Source: Anaerophaga thermohalophila str. Valhall
GTDB lineage: Bacteria; Bacteroidota; Bacteroidia; Bacteroidales; Marinilabiliaceae
Direction of reading: 5' to 3'
NCBI RefSeq assembly: GCF_000250735.1
Contig: NZ_AHZV01000100.1
Coordinates: forward strand, 1-51,953
DNA length: 51,953 bases
Below are positions 17,455 to 27,329 of the stretch, piece after piece (within the stretch, counting starts at the first letter, position 1; each line of letters opens with the position of its first letter). The notes below the pieces were generated by a model, which was not told the origin of the DNA, made no database searches, and was given only the letters and a program-made list of their open reading frames with translations. Both the position numbers and the translations under genes were made by a program.

Positions 17455-18027
17455 ATGCTGAATATTGTAATTTTCGGACCTCCCGGATCAGGAAAAGGAA
17501 CGCAAAGCGAAAAAATTATTGAGAAATACGGGTTTGCACATATCTCAACCGGTGATATCCTGCGCAATGAGATAAAAGCTGAAACCGATCTGGGGAAAAA
17601 AGCTAAATCGTTTATCGATAAGGGCGAACTGGTTCCTGATGAAACGATTATCGACATGCTCGAGAAAAAATTGGAATCTCTCGAAAATGTTGATGGTGTG
17701 ATCTTTGATGGGTTCCCTCGTACCGTTGAACAGGCCAAAGCTCTGAAAAAGATGCTTCAGAAAAGAGGCGAGGATGTAAATGTGATGCTCAACCTGGAGG
17801 TTAAACGACAGGAGCTTATCGACCGCCTGCTGAAAAGGGGACAGGTGTCCGGCCGATCCGACGATAATCTGGAAACCATAGAAAAGCGCATCAACGTTTA
17901 TGGAGAGCAAACCGCTCCGGTAATTGATTTCTATAAAGAAGAAGGAACTTACCGTCCCATCACCGGTGAGGGGGAGATAGATGATATTTTTGGACGGATT
18001 TGTGAAGCCATTGACTCTGTAAAATAA
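17455..18027 (+). CDS. adk: Adenylate kinase
   Basis: A 190-residue enzyme that interconverts ATP + AMP and 2 ADP. It has the P-loop [10 protein letters not shown] at about residues 7-16, the AMP-binding DGFPRT motif, and a short LID region (RSDDN) without zinc cysteines, as in short-form kinases. It is the second gene of the hpt-adk-obgE unit, with 7 bases to obgE. Confidence 0.97.
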   Translation: MLNIVIFGPPGSGKGTQSEKIIEKYGFAHISTGDILRNEIKAETDLGKKAKSFIDKGELVPDETIIDMLEKKLESLENVDGVIFDGFPRTVEQAKALKKMLQKRGEDVNVMLNLEVKRQELIDRLLKRGQVSGRSDDNLETIEKRINVYGEQTAPVIDFYKEEGTYRPITGEGEIDDIFGRICEAIDSVK

Positions 18028-18034
18028 GCCGCTA

Positions 18035-19033
18035 ATGTCGGGATCAAACTTTGTAGATTACGTTAAAATATTTTGCCGTTCCGGCAGAGGAGGGGCCGGG
18101 TCTCGTCATTTGCGGCGCGAAAAGTTTGTAGCCAAAGGTGGTCCCGATGGTGGTGACGGAGGACGCGGCGGACATGTGATAGTGCGTGGCAACCGTAACA
18201 CCTGGACATTACTTCATCTGAAGTATCAGCGGCATATTTTTGCCGGAAATGGTGCCTCGGGGGGCAAACAAACTTCAACCGGTGCCGACGGAAAAGATGC
18301 TTATATTGAAGTACCTCTGGGAACAGTCGCTAAAAATGCCGAAACCGGAGAAGTGTTGTTCGAAATTACCGAACACGATGAGGAGCGCATCCTGGTGCGC
18401 GGGGGCAAAGGCGGGCTGGGAAATGTTCATTTTAAATCGGCAACCAACCAGACACCCCGTTATGCTCAACCCGGAGAGGCCGAGTCGGAATTGTCTGTCA
18501 TACTGGAACTGAAAGTGCTTGCAGATGTAGGCCTGGTTGGATTTCCCAATGCCGGAAAATCTACACTTCTGTCGGTAGTGAGTGCTGCCAGGCCCGAAAT
18601 AGCCAACTATCCTTTTACAACACTGGTCCCAAACCTGGGAATTGTTAAATACAGGGGACATCGCTCGTTCGTAATGGCTGATATTCCTGGCATTATTGAA
18701 GGAGCACATGAGGGGAAAGGCCTCGGCTTGCGGTTCCTGCGTCATATTGAACGTAATTCCATTTTGCTCTTCATGGTTCCGGCCGACAGTAAAGATATCC
18801 GGCAGGAATATAAAATTCTTCTGAATGAGCTGAGGCAGTACAACCCCGAATTACTTGATAAAAAGAGATTACTTGCAATCACCAAGTCCGATTTGATTGA
18901 TGATGAGTTGCAATACGAAATTGAACAGGAACTGCCCGATGTGCCTTGCGTTTTTATCTCTTCAGTGACCCAAAAGGGGCTTTCAGAACTTAAAGATATG
19001 CTTTGGAAAGAATTGGCAGGGGTAACACAGTAA
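18035..19033 (+). CDS. obgE: Obg-family GTPase (ribosome assembly)
   Basis: A 332-residue GTPase for large ribosomal subunit maturation. The glycine-rich Obg fold fills residues 1 to about 160 ([21 protein letters not shown]). The G domain follows: [32 protein letters not shown] and ITKSD. The C-terminal OCT domain is absent. The last six codons and the TAA stop coincide with the start of a foldback-repeat fragment (GTAACACAGTAA...), so the repeat supplies the stop codon and probably the final residues VTQ. Confidence 0.96.
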   Translation: MSGSNFVDYVKIFCRSGRGGAGSRHLRREKFVAKGGPDGGDGGRGGHVIVRGNRNTWTLLHLKYQRHIFAGNGASGGKQTSTGADGKDAYIEVPLGTVAKNAETGEVLFEITEHDEERILVRGGKGGLGNVHFKSATNQTPRYAQPGEAESELSVILELKVLADVGLVGFPNAGKSTLLSVVSAARPEIANYPFTTLVPNLGIVKYRGHRSFVMADIPGIIEGAHEGKGLGLRFLRHIERNSILLFMVPADSKDIRQEYKILLNELRQYNPELLDKKRLLAITKSDLIDDELQYEIEQELPDVPCVFISSVTQKGLSELKDMLWKELAGVTQ

Positions 19034-19060
19034 CTGGTACTTTGTGGACAGACACTAATT
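19023..19060 (+). repeat. Foldback repeat, end fragment overlapping the obgE stop
   Basis: The sequence TAACACAGTAACTGGTACTT, continuing to GGACAGACACTAATT, matches the terminal arm of the complete copies. The TAA within CAGTAA is the obgE stop codon. The following 19061-19370 has one open frame (19059-19316) with no recognisable product. Confidence 0.75.
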
Positions 19061-19370
19061 GCAATTGAATTCCGGTTTTGACTGGAATCCCGGAAGCGAG
19101 GATGTCCAAAAAGGAGCCATCATTGTAAAGTCAGGTCACGGTACAGGATTTCAAAATATTGACTTTGAAATGCTTCACTGCGTTCAGAATGGCAAAGATC
19201 TTTCATTCTTTCGGCTTTTAGAACAGTTTCATGTTGTTCAAAAAGAAGGATTGGAATTCAAAGCTCCTGGTTTGCCCTTTGTTGCAAAGTTTATAACAGT
19301 TCTCTTTTCCGATTGAATATTTGACCATAAGATTCAATTGCTTAATAAGTCGCTACAACTCTTCCAGCTT

Positions 19371-19403
19371 TTTGGTGAATCAAATTAAAAAGAGATATCT
19401 TTG
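19371..19403 (+). promoter_or_regulatory. Putative promoter for lpxH
   Basis: TTTG at 19371-19374 and TATCTTTG at 19396-19403 are separated by 21 nt, a textbook Bacteroidota promoter layout. The predicted transcript would start about 30 nt before the TTG start of lpxH. Confidence 0.6.
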
Positions 19404-19435
19404 TCCGCTGAAATAAAAAAACGGAAAATCCGGTT

Positions 19436-20191
19436 TTGGAGCAGAAAAAGAAAATATACTTTGCTTCCGATGCTCATTTGGGAGCGCCAAACATCAGTGA
19501 CCATCGCGAACATGAAAAGCGGTTTGTTGCATGGCTCGACAGAATCAAAAACGATGCAGGTGAGGTTTATCTCATGGGTGACATTTTTGATTTCTGGTTC
19601 GAGTATCGCCATGTAATCCCCCGCGGCTATACACGTTTTATCGGAAAGCTCTGTGAACTGACAGATGGAGGAATTCCGGTTCATTTCTTTACCGGGAATC
19701 ACGACATTTGGGTATTTGATTATTTGCCGCAGGAGACGGGCGTAATAGTGCACAAAGAGCCTTACATAACGACCCTCTATGGAAAAAAATTCTTTCTTGC
19801 TCATGGCGATGGTCTTACCCCCGATGAGAAAGCTTATAAACGCTTAAAGGCAGTTTTTACAAACAAAACCGCTCAATGGCTGTTTCGTTGGGTACATCCC
19901 GACCTCGGCGTCGCTATGGCGCGGTTTTGGTCACGAAAAAGTCGTGAGAATAATCAGGATTCTGAAAAGGCCACCTTCCAGGGGGAAGAAGGGGAGTGGC
20001 TGATACAATTTTCCAAAAAGAAACTTCAGCAGGAACATTTCGATTTCTTTATTTACGGACACCGACATGTGGCCATAGACCTCCCTGTCGGCACACACAG
20101 CCGGGTTTGTTATCTGGGCGACTGGGTTAAGTTATATACTTATGCAGTTTGGGATGGAGAAACTTTTGAGTTAAAGCGGTTCGGGCATTAA
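19436..20191 (+). CDS. lpxH: UDP-2,3-diacylglucosamine diphosphatase
   Basis: A 251-residue metallophosphoesterase that hydrolyses UDP-2,3-diacylglucosamine to lipid X in lipid A synthesis at the inner-membrane face. The five calcineurin-like metal motifs are present in order: SDAHLG, GDIFDFW, GNHD, AHGDG and GHRH. The start is a TTG at 19436; no ATG lies between it and the first motif, and a good promoter sits just upstream. The length fits the Bacteroidota LpxH group. Confidence 0.9.
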   Translation: MEQKKKIYFASDAHLGAPNISDHREHEKRFVAWLDRIKNDAGEVYLMGDIFDFWFEYRHVIPRGYTRFIGKLCELTDGGIPVHFFTGNHDIWVFDYLPQETGVIVHKEPYITTLYGKKFFLAHGDGLTPDEKAYKRLKAVFTNKTAQWLFRWVHPDLGVAMARFWSRKSRENNQDSEKATFQGEEGEWLIQFSKKKLQQEHFDFFIYGHRHVAIDLPVGTHSRVCYLGDWVKLYTYAVWDGETFELKRFGH

Positions 20192-20232
20192 CCGGATTAT
20201 ATTTTATCAATTACTATTGCAGGTTCAATAGT

Positions 20233-20257
20233 CCGTTAAGCTTTTGTAAACATCTTA
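20233..20257 (+). repeat. Short dispersed repeat, copy 1
   Basis: This 25-bp stretch matches 43627-43651 at 21 of 25 positions (CCGTTAA-CTTTT-AAACATCT-A). Confidence 0.45.
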
Positions 20258-20365
20258 GATTCAATTGGTTTTATTTATGGGTTTGTTTTGATGAAATGCA
20301 GATTTTCAATGGGATACGAATCATCTTGTATCTTAAATTTAATAATCTAACGGTCTATTAAGGTT

Positions 20366-21451
20366 ATGAGTAGTTCAAAGTTATACTCGGTTATTACAGG
20401 TTCGGGGAGTTATGTTCCCCCTTTAACCGTACCAAATGAAGCTTTTATCGATCGTCTGTTTCTGGATGAGGACGGTTCAAAGATAGAAACTCCCGGAGAG
20501 GAGATTATTACCAAGTTTGAGCAGATCACGGACATCTCTGAGCGCCGCATTGCCGAGCGCAATTTTGTAGCGTCCGATCTTGGCACTTTTGCGGCCGAAG
20601 AGGCACTGAAAGATGCCGGATACGACAGGGAGAAGCTCGATTATATCATCGTGGCCCACAATCTTGGCGATATAAAAGCAGGAAGTCTCTTCCCGGATAT
20701 TATGCCAACACTGGCCTCAAGGGTGAAAAAAAAGCTGGGGATAAAAAATCCGAAAACTGTGGCCTATGATATCACTTTCGGGTGCCCCGGATGGACACAG
20801 GCCATGATACAAGCAAATTATTACCTTAAGTCGGGGGATGCCAAAAGTGTTCTGGTAATAGGTGCCGACACCCTCAGTCGTGCCATGGACCCTCACGACC
20901 GCGACTCCATGATATTTGCCGATGGTGCCGGAGCGGTGGTGCTTGAGGCTGTGGAAAGCGATAAACCTGTCGGGATGATGAAACATGTGACACGTACCGA
21001 TACGGAAGACCATCTTGACCTTCTGGCAATGGGCGACTCTTTTAACAAAGAGCTGAATCACGGGCTGAAATATGTTAAAATGCGCGGACGCAAGGTTTAC
21101 AATTACGGATTGACCTATGTTCCATTGGTGGCTAAGGAGTGCCTGGAGAAAAACGAGCTTCATCTGAAAGATATCAGCAAGGTTCTGATTCATCAGGCCA
21201 ATGCTAAAATGGATGAGGCCATACTAAAACGAATTTTCAGGCTGTATGGCGAAAAGAATGCAGACTACAATGTTATGCCTATGCTTATAAGGACTTTTGG
21301 TAACAGCAGTGTGGCCACCGTTCCTACCTTATACGATCTTGTGGTAAAAGGGCAGATGAAGGATCATTCCCTGAATTCGGGCGATTACGTGTTGATGACG
21401 TCCGTGGGTGCAGGGATGAATATTAATGCGTTTATATACCGGATGCCCTGA
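20366..21451 (+). CDS. 3-oxoacyl-ACP synthase III-like (FabH family)
   Basis: A 361-residue thiolase-fold condensing enzyme. The catalytic triad is visible as Cys140 (DITFGCPGW), His276 (LIHQANAK) and Asn313 (TFGNSS). It is longer than canonical FabH (about 320 residues) because of an insertion near residues 35-50, a form common in Bacteroidota beside ordinary FabH. It could start fatty-acid chains or build a specialised lipid; the substrate cannot be told from sequence. An AAGG lies just before the ATG, and a repeat-like AATCTAACGGTCTATTA precedes it. Confidence 0.88.
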   Translation: MSSSKLYSVITGSGSYVPPLTVPNEAFIDRLFLDEDGSKIETPGEEIITKFEQITDISERRIAERNFVASDLGTFAAEEALKDAGYDREKLDYIIVAHNLGDIKAGSLFPDIMPTLASRVKKKLGIKNPKTVAYDITFGCPGWTQAMIQANYYLKSGDAKSVLVIGADTLSRAMDPHDRDSMIFADGAGAVVLEAVESDKPVGMMKHVTRTDTEDHLDLLAMGDSFNKELNHGLKYVKMRGRKVYNYGLTYVPLVAKECLEKNELHLKDISKVLIHQANAKMDEAILKRIFRLYGEKNADYNVMPMLIRTFGNSSVATVPTLYDLVVKGQMKDHSLNSGDYVLMTSVGAGMNINAFIYRMP

Positions 21452-21509
21452 CCAGAGTTTTTTGTCATTCCGGGGTGGAACAAGCTATATTCCCGATCCG
21501 GTCTGCAGT

Positions 21510-22211
21510 TTAATGCGCTTTGTGTTCCTCAGCAATGCCTGATAAAACAGCCTCGGCTATTATCAAATCGAAAGGCGAAGTGATCTTGATATTTTCGGGA
21601 TTTCCATCTACGAGGGTGATGTTGTGTCCGGCTGCCTCGACCACCGAGGCATCGTCTGTAAATTCGTTGCTAAAGGGTAATTCATAAGCGTTGGTGATGA
21701 TGGCAGCTCTGAAAACCTGTGGGGTTTGAACTGTCCTGTAATTGCTGCGTAAAACACGACGGCTTTTTGTACCATCTTCATCAATTTCCCGAAGCGACTC
21801 CACAACTTCCATAACAGGTATGGCCGCACCATTTTCCAGGGCTGCATGAAAGCAACGCTCGATGGTTTCCCTGCTTGCAAAAGGGCGGACACCGTCATGA
21901 ACGGCAACCAGATCGGCATTGCCAATGTGCTTCAGGCCATTTTTTACACTGTGATACCTGGTTTCTCCACCGGCTGCCAGTTGGTGTTCAGAAGTGAAAT
22001 TATGATCCCGGCAAAGTGCTTTCCAATAGTCAAACTGGTCATCAGGCAAAACCACTACAATTCTGATATCCGGGTCCCACCTGGTAAATGATTCGATGGT
22101 ATGCATTAAGACAGGACGGCCGCCTATTGCAATAAACTGTTTGGGAATGTCTTTCCCCATCCTGAGGCCACGACCTCCGGCAACAATAATAACTGATTTC
22201 TTCGGTGACAT
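21510..22211 (-). CDS. ispD: 2-C-methyl-D-erythritol 4-phosphate cytidylyltransferase
   Basis: A 233-residue enzyme that couples MEP to CTP in the third step of the MEP isoprenoid pathway. The N-terminal nucleotide-binding loop reads VAGGRGLRMGKDIPKQF. VHDGVRPF and the late EFTDDASVVE segment carry further conserved acidic and basic residues. The length is normal. It lies upstream of no partner gene; ispG is elsewhere in the window. Confidence 0.95.
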   Translation of the reverse strand: MSPKKSVIIVAGGRGLRMGKDIPKQFIAIGGRPVLMHTIESFTRWDPDIRIVVVLPDDQFDYWKALCRDHNFTSEHQLAAGGETRYHSVKNGLKHIGNADLVAVHDGVRPFASRETIERCFHAALENGAAIPVMEVVESLREIDEDGTKSRRVLRSNYRTVQTPQVFRAAIITNAYELPFSNEFTDDASVVEAAGHNITLVDGNPENIKITSPFDLIIAEAVLSGIAEEHKAH

Positions 22212-22288
22212 TTATATTTGGTTAATATCCATCCGGTATCTTAAATCTAAAAATTTAACGATCTGTGAGTGCGGTATAAAAAGCACAT

Positions 22289-22990
22289 CTAATAGTTCGA
22301 CAGCGCATTTCTCAAATCTTCAAAGCGGGCTTCATAATCCTTGATCGAGAGCCGGATCACTTCCCGGGCCTCTTCGGCATTATATACATGAGTAATCTCC
22401 GATTCGCGGTTCATGCCGGGCATATCTTTGTAGGTAAGAAAATAATGCTTCAGGCGGCGGATGACCAGTTCAGGCAGGTTAGAAATATCTGAAAAATCAC
22501 CGTAAACCACATCGCCTTTCAATACCGAAATAATTTTATCGTCGGCAGCGGTACCGTCAATCATTCTCAGGCCGCCAATGGGAATCACTTCTGCAATAAT
22601 GTCACCATGGGTAATGTCTTTTTCGGTAAGGACACATATATCCAATGGATCGCCATCACCCTTTATGTTCTTTTTACCGGTTTTTTCGGCACAAAAAGTA
22701 CCCACGTGATTGCCACAATAGGTCTGAGGAATAAAACCATAAAGTGTAGGGACAACGTTGGAATATTTCTGAGGGCGGTCAATTCGCAGATAGCCGCTCA
22801 CCTTGTCTATTTCGTATTTAATGGTATCTGTCGGAACCACCTCTATGAAGCAGTTTACAATATCCGGCGCTTTCTCTCCAATATCGATGCCGTGCCAGGG
22901 GTGCGATTTATATCTTAGTCCCATAAGTCTTCCGATTGGGTCCATTAAACTGTTTGCCGACATAATGCGATTGTTTTTCTTTTTTGTCAT
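22289..22990 (-). CDS. ppa: Inorganic pyrophosphatase (family I)
   Basis: A cytoplasmic enzyme that hydrolyses diphosphate and so drives biosynthetic reactions. The signature DGDPLDICVL with three metal-binding Asp residues is present, along with YGFIPQTYC upstream and GGLRMID downstream. The frame is open to 23065, but the first 25 residues there look non-coding. I use the ATG at 22990 (233 residues); an ATG at 22963, giving 224 residues and starting MSANSLMDPIGR, is equally possible. Confidence 0.93.
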   Translation of the reverse strand: MTKKKNNRIMSANSLMDPIGRLMGLRYKSHPWHGIDIGEKAPDIVNCFIEVVPTDTIKYEIDKVSGYLRIDRPQKYSNVVPTLYGFIPQTYCGNHVGTFCAEKTGKKNIKGDGDPLDICVLTEKDITHGDIIAEVIPIGGLRMIDGTAADDKIISVLKGDVVYGDFSDISNLPELVIRRLKHYFLTYKDMPGMNRESEITHVYNAEEAREVIRLSIKDYEARFEDLRNALSNY

Positions 22991-23084
22991 AAAAGTACTG
23001 AAAACAGGCTTCTTTTTTCTTTCAGTCAAAACGCACGATACTGCTGTTTGTTCAGCATTGAGCAAAGAAACAAAAAAATCCGTA

Positions 23085-24640
23085 TCATCCGGCCCATCCC
23101 GAACGGTCTAAACTGCGGTACTGTACCGCTTCGGCCACATGATGCGCTTCAATGTTTTCGCATTCTTCAAGGTCGGCAATGGTTCGCGATACCTTTAATA
23201 TTCGGTCGTATGCCCTGGCCGACAGGTCGAGTTTTTCCATGGCATTCTTGAGAATAGCCTGTCCGCTTTCGTCAGGTGTTGCATATTTGGTCAGCAGGCG
23301 CGTACTCATTTGCGCGTTGCAATGTACGTCTTTTATTTTTTAAACCGCTCCGACTGAACTGCTCTTGCTTTAATAACGCGCTCCCGCACTGTGTTGCTGG
23401 TTTCAGCTGGTTTCTGGGCAGCAAGTTTATCAAAAGGAACAGGGACTACTTCTATGTGAATATCAATCCGGTCGAGCAAAGGGCCGGAAATGCGACTCAG
23501 ATATTTTTGAACAACCCCCGGACTGCAAACGCAGGCTTTTTCGGGATGGTTGTAGTAGCCACAGGGGCATGGATTCATGCTGGCTACCATCATAAAGCTG
23601 GCCGGATAATCGATGGTAAAACGTGCCCTTGAGATGGATATGGTGCGGTCTTCCAGCGGCTGCCGCATCACTTCGAGAACGCTGCGTTTAAATTCGGGAA
23701 GTTCGTCGAGAAACAGAACCCCGTTGTGCGCAAGAGAAATCTCTCCGGGTTGGGGATAAGAACCTCCGCCTACCAGGGCTACATCAGAGACCGAATGATG
23801 CGGCGACCTGAAAGGCCTTCGTGTAAGCAGAGAAATATGACCATTCAGTTTTCCGGCCACTGAATGGATTTTTGTGGTTTCCAGAGCTTCGTCGAGGGTA
23901 AGCGGTGGCAATATGGTGGGAAGACGTTTGGCCAGCATTGACTTTCCCGATCCGGGCGGTCCTATCATTATTACGTTATGGCCGCCTGCTGCCGCTATTT
24001 CGAGGGCGCGTTTTACGCTGTCCTGACCTTTCACATCGGCAAAATCAAATTCACTGCGTGCCTGTTCTTTCAGAAACTCTGCATCGGTGTCCACTTCCAC
24101 CGGTTCAATTTCTTTCCGGCCGGTCAGGAAATCCACCACCTCGCGGAACGACTCCACTCCATACACATTCAGTCCTTTTACTACGGCAGCTTCACGGGCA
24201 TTGGCTTTGGGAACAATAAATCCTTTGAAACCATCGGCTTTGGCCTGCAACGCAATTGGCAACGCACCTTTGATGGGATGGATTGAACCGTCGAGGGATA
24301 GTTCTCCCATCATCATGAAATCGCTGATACGAGATGAAGTGATTTGTTCATCGGCAGCCAAAACACCAACGGCAATGGGCAGGTCGTAGGCAGAACCTTC
24401 TTTACGGGTATCGGCGGGAGCCATGTTAACAACAATACGTTTTCCGGGCCATTTATGGCCGGTCTCTTTGAATACCGATTCAATGCGTTGTTGGCTTTCT
24501 TTGACAGCATTGTCGGGAAGCCCGACCAGAAAAAATCTTATGCCGCGCGTAACATTTACTTCAATGGTAATGGTAATGGCATCAATACCGGTAACGGCAG
24601 CTCCAAAAGTTTTAACAAGCATGGGTTGAGTTTTTTGCAA
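23085..24640 (-). CDS. YifB/ComM-family AAA+ ATPase, with a -1 frameshift
   Basis: The first frame (24640 to 23333) encodes 435 residues: the Lon-protease-like N-terminal fold, Walker [16 protein letters not shown], Walker [11 protein letters not shown] and a zinc-type [15 protein letters not shown] segment. It stops in TAA after RFKK. The missing C-terminal domain continues in the -1 frame down to 23085 (NAQMSTRLL to the final [10 protein letters not shown]). One more A in the A-run at 23336-23341 would join them into about 518 residues, the usual length. Related ComM is a DNA branch-migration helicase used in natural transformation. This is either a true frameshift, slippage-dependent expression, or a sequencing error. 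Confidence 0.9.
23333..23341 (-). other. Frameshift site in yifB/comM
   Basis: On the minus strand the sequence is TTTAAAAAATAA: six A then the premature stop. Adding one A gives [13 protein letters not shown], matching the family spacing. Confidence 0.85.
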
Positions 24641-24756
24641 GGCAAGTTAAACAAAAAATTTAACTAATAAAAATTATTAGTTTGAATAGAAAAAGCATAA
24701 GTGCCGAGGGCTAAATATTATTGTCGGACGGCATATAAAAGAAGTGAGGGATTTAT

Positions 24757-24764
24757 TACATTTG
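24757..24764 (+). promoter_or_regulatory. Putative -7 promoter box upstream of the small membrane protein gene
   Basis: TACATTTG matches TAnnTTTG. It lies about 200 nt upstream of the start at 24973, so the leader would be long. The 24641-24972 gap holds nothing else I recognise except the short TCTATAAATATAACGTTCTG repeat near its end. Confidence 0.35.
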
Positions 24765-24972
24765 TAATTTAAGGTTATAAATATGAGTCTGCTCCTGAAA
24801 GTTTCTTGTTGCCGATCTTATTGATGCAGGTAATCTTTTGATGTTCATTAACAATTAGTTAATTGCGATTCGAAAATTACATGTGACCCGGGCCCGGCAT
24901 GAAAAGGCTGTTTAAGTCGAGACTCATATATTACCTAAAATCTTACATCTATAAATATAACGTTCTGTTGTT

Positions 24973-25302
24973 ATGAGATTTACATTTATTAAAATACCGC
25001 GTCACCGACGGTTCCAGTACGATCCGATCTATTATAATCCGGAGAAGGAGAAGCAGAAAGAGCGGGAACGTCGTATCCGTCAGGAGATGGGTATGCCGGT
25101 TGAAGAGGAGGAAGATGGCAGGGCGTATGCTGAAAGAATAAGAGGCGGAATGCGACGGCGGATTAAGTCACATTTTGAGGTGACGCGAAGTGAAAGAAAA
25201 AAATCTAATTTACGGTTGATTATTATCCTCATTTTATTGATTGCCTTATTCTATTATTTGCTTAATTCTGCTTACGATTGGTATGAGAAGTTTTTAATGT
25301 AA
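24973..25302 (+). CDS. Conserved small membrane protein next to mutL
   Basis: A 109-residue protein with a highly charged N-terminal region (RHRRFQYDPIYYNPEKEKQK) and a single C-terminal membrane segment (about residues 81-98, LRLIIILILLIALFYYLL). It resembles a conserved Bacteroidota protein usually found beside mutL, sometimes labelled as a riboflavin synthase beta subunit in databases, a label the sequence does not support. Topology is probably N-terminus in the cytoplasm. The function is unknown. It lies 71 bases upstream of mutL on the same strand. Confidence 0.75.
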   Translation: MRFTFIKIPRHRRFQYDPIYYNPEKEKQKERERRIRQEMGMPVEEEEDGRAYAERIRGGMRRRIKSHFEVTRSERKKSNLRLIIILILLIALFYYLLNSAYDWYEKFLM

Positions 25303-25373
25303 ATTAATCTTTTGCCTGACCACTTTGTTATTTCCGTGCAGAAACAAAATAAAATAGAGAGAAGCAGTAATAT

Positions 25374-27245
25374 ATGTCAGATATTATCCAACTATTACCC
25401 GACTCAGTTGCCAATCAGATTGCTGCCGGAGAAGTAATTCAGCGACCCGCCTCGGTTGTTAAGGAGCTGGTTGAAAATGCTGTTGATGCAGGAAGTTCTG
25501 AAATTCAGATTATCATAAAGGATGCCGGACGTACGCTGATACAGATCATTGATAATGGCTGCGGGATGTCTGAAACCGATGCCAGGATGGCCTTTGAGCG
25601 GCATGCTACTTCGAAAATTCGCAATGCCAATGACTTATTTGCCATTCGAACCATGGGATTCCGGGGTGAAGCATTGGCTTCGATAGCTGCTGTTGCTCAT
25701 GTGGAGCTCAAAACAAGGTTACATGAGCAACAATTGGGAACCAGAATCGAAATTGCAGGTTCAAAAGTAGAGAATCAGGAGCCTGTTACATGTGCCCCCG
25801 GCAGTAACTTTATGGTTAAGAACCTTTTTTTTAATGTGCCGGCCCGCAGGAGATTCCTCAAGACCAATGCCACCGAGTTGCGCCATATTGTTAACGAGTT
25901 TCAAAGGATCGCCCTTGCCAATCCTTCCATTATGTTCTCGCTGGAGCACAATAATCAAAAATTGTTCACCCTCCCGTCTTCCAACCTGAGGCAACGCATT
26001 TCTGCATTGATAGGGTCGCACACCAACTCTTTGTTGCTACCGGTTGAGACCGATACTTCTATCATTAAAATACACGGTTTCATTGGTAAACCCCAGTCCG
26101 CCAGGAAGACAATGGGCGATCAGTATTTTTTTGTCAACCACCGCTACATGCGAAGTCCTTACCTTCATAAAGCGGTAATGGTTGCCTACGAAAATCTTGT
26201 TCCCGCAGAGCATTGTCCACCCTATTTTCTTTTTTTCGAAGCCGACCCCGAAATCATCGATGTGAATATTCATCCCACAAAGACGGAGATAAAATTTGAA
26301 GACGAGCGGTCTGTGTGGAAAATAGTCAGCGCTGCTGTTCGTGAAGCACTGGGAAAGTTTAATATGGTTCCGTCTATCGATTTTGGAGATGCGGGAGAAG
26401 TCCAGATTCCGGCTAAGAAAAGAGATGAACCAATTCCCGAGCCGTCTGTAAAAATTAATCCCGAATATAATCCATTCGATGAGGAAAAGAATTACAGACC
26501 TTCCGGGTCGGGAACATCTTCACCTCCGTCCGGTTGGGAGTCGCTTTACGAAGGGTTTCAGTCCGCTTCCCACAAGATTGATCCCGCTGACGGGACCGAT
26601 ATGCTGATTCTTCCTTCGAAAGAAGATGCCTCTGAAAGCGGGAACGATGATGCTGTTAAAACCGGGAATGAATATAAAGAAACAGGCGCCCTCTATTTTC
26701 AGATAAAAAGCAAATACATTATTACTTCGGTAAAATCAGGGGTCATGATCATCGACCAGCGCCGTGCGCATGAGCGTATCTTATACGAGGATTTTCTCAG
26801 GAATATCAGTGCTGATGCATCGGTTTCGCAGCATTCTCTTTTCCCCGAAGAGATTGGATTTAGTGAAGAGGACGCTATTTTACTGAGGGATATTATGGAT
26901 GATTTACGTATTTTCGGGTTCGAATTGGAAGAGAGAAGTGACCGTACCTTTTCAGTAATTGGTCAGCCTTCTTTGTTGAAAGGGATCAATACCCGTAAAC
27001 TTATCGATGCTTTGCTGAATGCATTCAAGAGTGGAGAAGTAGACCCCAGGCACGAAGTTCGGGAACAAATGGCAGGAGTTATGGCCAGAAATGCCTGTAT
27101 GCGGCCGGGCGAAGTATTAACACAGGATGAAATGGCAGAATTGATCAATAAGTTGTTTCTTTGTAGTGCACCCAATTATACGCCCGGAGGAAAACCCGTA
27201 TTTACGATTCTCGATAATGAGGAACTCGAAAAACGCTTCCGGTGA
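25374..27245 (+). CDS. mutL: DNA mismatch repair protein MutL
   Basis: A 623-residue mismatch-repair ATPase that links MutS to downstream strand processing. The N-terminal GHKL motifs are intact: ELVENAVDAGS, DNGCGMS, TMGFRGEALASI. An acidic, Pro/Ser-rich linker spans about residues 340-430. In the C-terminal domain the usual endonuclease motif DQHA-x2-E-x4-E reads DQRRAHERILYE from Asp461, so the metal-binding His is replaced by Arg. The late zinc-site segment reads APNYTPGGKP where CPHGRP is typical. Nicking activity may therefore be absent or altered. Confidence 0.96.
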   Translation: MSDIIQLLPDSVANQIAAGEVIQRPASVVKELVENAVDAGSSEIQIIIKDAGRTLIQIIDNGCGMSETDARMAFERHATSKIRNANDLFAIRTMGFRGEALASIAAVAHVELKTRLHEQQLGTRIEIAGSKVENQEPVTCAPGSNFMVKNLFFNVPARRRFLKTNATELRHIVNEFQRIALANPSIMFSLEHNNQKLFTLPSSNLRQRISALIGSHTNSLLLPVETDTSIIKIHGFIGKPQSARKTMGDQYFFVNHRYMRSPYLHKAVMVAYENLVPAEHCPPYFLFFEADPEIIDVNIHPTKTEIKFEDERSVWKIVSAAVREALGKFNMVPSIDFGDAGEVQIPAKKRDEPIPEPSVKINPEYNPFDEEKNYRPSGSGTSSPPSGWESLYEGFQSASHKIDPADGTDMLILPSKEDASESGNDDAVKTGNEYKETGALYFQIKSKYIITSVKSGVMIIDQRRAHERILYEDFLRNISADASVSQHSLFPEEIGFSEEDAILLRDIMDDLRIFGFELEERSDRTFSVIGQPSLLKGINTRKLIDALLNAFKSGEVDPRHEVREQMAGVMARNACMRPGEVLTQDEMAELINKLFLCSAPNYTPGGKPVFTILDNEELEKRFR

Positions 27246-27329
27246 GAATGCATGACAGATAAACCCGAAACATGGCACTGAAATTGCAAACCCAATCGAC
27301 GTTGATTTATTAATTTTTAGTGATATAAA

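Noticed and set aside
19059-19316. An 85-residue open frame between obgE and lpxH
   Set aside because: It has no recognisable family, starts in a repeat fragment and has no ribosome-binding site; it could be a decayed gene, but I cannot support a call.
23333-23345. Classic programmed -1 slippery heptamer in yifB
   Set aside because: In the reading frame the codons are TTT AAA AAA TAA, which do not fit X XXY YYZ; simple homopolymer slippage or error is more likely.
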